From: Oscillospiraceae bacterium
GTDB taxonomy: Bacteria; Bacillota; Clostridia; Oscillospirales; Ruminococcaceae
NCBI GenBank assembly: GCA_016297675.1
Contig: JAEDGE010000101.1
Span: 1-7,390 of the forward strand
Direction of reading: 5' to 3'
Length of the DNA stretch: 7,390 bases
Each line of letters begins with the position of its first letter. Position 1 is the first letter of the stretch. A program made the position numbers and the translations under genes. The notes below the pieces were generated by a model. The model ran no database searches, was not told the DNA's origin, and was given only the letters and a program-made list of their open reading frames with translations. Below, piece after piece: positions 6,044-7,390 of the stretch.

Positions 6044-7346
6044 ATTGGTTCGATTCAGAAACAGCAGAAATCTTTTTTGAAAATGCCTGTTTGCCTGCAT
6101 AACAAGCCGTTCCCAACAGAGAACGGTCGATTCGCAGCAGTCGATTATACTTTGCCACACGTTCTGTTCGACAGGGAGCACCGGTTTTAATTTGTCCAGA
6201 ACACATCCCAACAGCAAGATCTGCAATGGTCGTATCTTCTGTTTCCCCAGAACGATGGGAAACAATCGCTGTATATCCTGCATGATGTGCCGTTTGGATG
6301 GCAGAAATCGTTTCAGAAACGGTTCCGATTTGATTCAGCTTAATCAAAATCGAATTGCCGCAGCCCATCGAAATACCTTTCTCCAAACGCTTCTGATTGG
6401 TGACAAACAAATCATCACCGACCAGCTGTACCCGAGTGCCAAGTTGTGTGGTTAGCTTCTTCTAGCCTTCCCAATCCTCTTCATCCACACCATCTTCAAT
6501 GGATGCAATCGGATATTGCTTGCAAAGCGTCTCCCAGTGGGCAATCAATGCATCTGTTGTATAAATTTTTTCAGACTTCGGCAGACGATAGCCACTGCTG
6601 CTTTTCCACTCACTGGAAGCCGCATCCAATGCCAGTACAAAATCAGAACCTGCATGGTAGCCTGCTTTTTCAATTGCCTTGAGAATCCATTCAATTGCAT
6701 CGGTGTCCGTTTCCAAATCCGGTGCAAAACCGCCCTCATCGCCGACTGCTGTCGAATAACCAGCTTCCCGCAAAAGTGCAGCCAGTGCATGATATACTTC
6801 TGTACACCAGCGAAGTCCAGTACAGAAATTCGGAGCACCAACCGGCATAATCATAAATTCCTGAATATCCACCGTATTGGCTGCGTGAACACCGCCGTTT
6901 AAAATATTCATCATCGGAACTGGCATGGTACGAGCTGCTGTTCCCCCTAAAAACTGAAATAATGGCATACCATGCTGCGTAGCAGCCGCCTTATAGCAGG
7001 CAATGGAAGTCGCCAGAATGGCATTTGCACCAAAATGCGATTTTTCTGGTGTGCCGTCTGCTTTTCGCATTTCTTCATCCAAGAAAAACGGATCATCAAT
7101 CTCTCTCCCCGATAGGGTTTCGCACAATGCTGTATTGACAGCGTGAACTGCCTTTGTCACACCTTTTCCATTGTAACGCCGCTTATCGCCGTCTCGCAGT
7201 TCCAATGCTTCATACGTTCCAGTGGATGCACCGCTTGGTGCAATACCTCTGCCACGCACCCCATTTTCCAAAAACACTTCTGCTTCTACTGTTGGATTTC
7301 CTCTGGAATCCAGCACTTCCCGTCCCACAATTTTCTTGATTTTCAT
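6042..7346 (-). pseudogene. eno: Enolase (phosphopyruvate hydratase) interrupted by an in-frame TAG
   Basis: Enolase converts 2-phosphoglycerate to phosphoenolpyruvate in glycolysis. From ATG 7346 (AGAGAGGAA upstream, 7-nt gap) the frame runs 294 codons, meets TAG at 6464-6462, then continues in the same frame for 139 codons to TAA at 6044-6042. The total of 434 positions is the normal enolase length. Residues on both sides look intact: PSGAST loop (37-42), His154, Glu163, Glu204 (VGDEGG), Asp241, Glu284 (SIEDG), then Asp311 (VGDDL), Lys336 (ILIK), His364-Arg365-Ser366 and Lys387. Bacillus enolase has Trp at the interrupted position (DWDGWKKLTE against DWEG-stop-KKLTT), so a single TGG to TAG change explains it. 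Read literally, the product would stop at 294 residues and lack Lys336 and Asp311, so it would be inactive. No frameshift or other damage is visible. It may be a sequencing error, a new nonsense mutation, a redundant copy or a read-through gene. Confidence 0.9.
6462..6464 (-). other. In-frame amber codon inside enolase
   Basis: TAG at codon 295 of the enolase frame, between the GGC of DWEG and AAG-AAG. It sits within a short quasi-palindrome (6450-6467), mRNA strand GGCTAG-AAGAAG-CTAACC, in which five of six arm positions pair. Confidence 0.9.
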
Positions 7347-7361
7347 ATAGGGTTCCTCTCT

Positions 7362-7385
7362 TTCTATCTATTGTTATAGATAGAA
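7362..7385. promoter_or_regulatory. 10-bp perfect inverted repeat upstream of enolase
   Basis: TTCTATCTAT (7362-7371) and ATAGATAGAA (7376-7385) are exact reverse complements around a TGTT spacer. The repeat ends 15 bp before the enolase ATG, directly behind its ribosome binding site. It may be an operator overlapping the promoter or a 5'-leader hairpin. The promoter itself would lie at or past the window edge, so I cannot tell which. Confidence 0.5.
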
Positions 7386-7390
7386 TACCC

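Noticed and set aside
6042..6410. Treating the second half of enolase as a separate gene starting at TTG 6410
   Set aside because: It is in the same frame as the first half, continues the enolase sequence without a gap, and has no ribosome binding site. It is one interrupted gene.
6462..6464. Selenocysteine at the internal stop
   Set aside because: The codon is TAG, not TGA, and the equivalent residue in known enolases is aromatic, not Cys.
6450..6470. A frameshift in enolase
   Set aside because: The two halves are 18 codons apart in the same frame and the intervening codons encode normal enolase sequence, so it is a point nonsense change, not an indel.

Overview
The window looks like chromosomal DNA from an anaerobic, low-to-moderate GC Firmicute, probably a Clostridia or Ruminococcus-like gut bacterium. 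This is an inference from four things: strong Shine-Dalgarno sequences, near-consensus sigma-A promoters (four with exactly 17-bp spacers), Gram-positive style lipoproteins with Ser/Thr-rich tethers, and an enolase that resembles clostridial and Bacillus enolases. I see no rRNA, tRNA, CRISPR array, insertion sequence or phage gene.

Layout, left to right. (1) The C-terminal part of a large protein runs in from the left edge (+, to 938). It may be the extracytoplasmic tail of an ABC-2 type permease. (2) It converges on a lipoprotein polysaccharide deacetylase (-, 2064 to 1081), with a bidirectional terminator and an 11-bp inverted repeat between them. (3) A gene-free interval of about 460 bp (2065-2521) carries two divergent promoters that drive the deacetylase (-) and a GlfT2-like galactofuranosyltransferase-family enzyme (+, 2522-4204). 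(4) A second lipoprotein (+, 4414-5292) has its own consensus promoter, a long Ser/Thr tether and a small C-terminal domain of unknown function. (5) A bidirectional terminator separates it from a minus-strand pair: a ferredoxin-thioredoxin reductase catalytic-type subunit (5911-5666) overlapping a thioredoxin gene (5691-5377). (6) Upstream of that pair, on the same strand, a complete enolase reading frame (7346-6042) is interrupted by one in-frame TAG codon. The frame is kept and all catalytic residues survive on both sides.

How the genes fit together. The deacetylase, the GlfT2-like transferase and the Ser/Thr-tethered lipoprotein are all cell-envelope functions. The overlapping reductase and thioredoxin genes form a ferredoxin-to-thioredoxin electron relay, which suits a strict anaerobe with abundant reduced ferredoxin. 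Enolase is central glycolysis and is probably an independent unit.

The most striking observation is the amber codon in enolase, at a position where the Bacillus protein has Trp (TGG to TAG is a single base change). It may be a sequencing or assembly error, a recent nonsense mutation in a dispensable copy, or amber readthrough. None of the seven natural gene ends in the window uses TAG. The second item of interest is the stand-alone reductase catalytic subunit translationally coupled to thioredoxin. I do not see a clearly new multi-gene system here.
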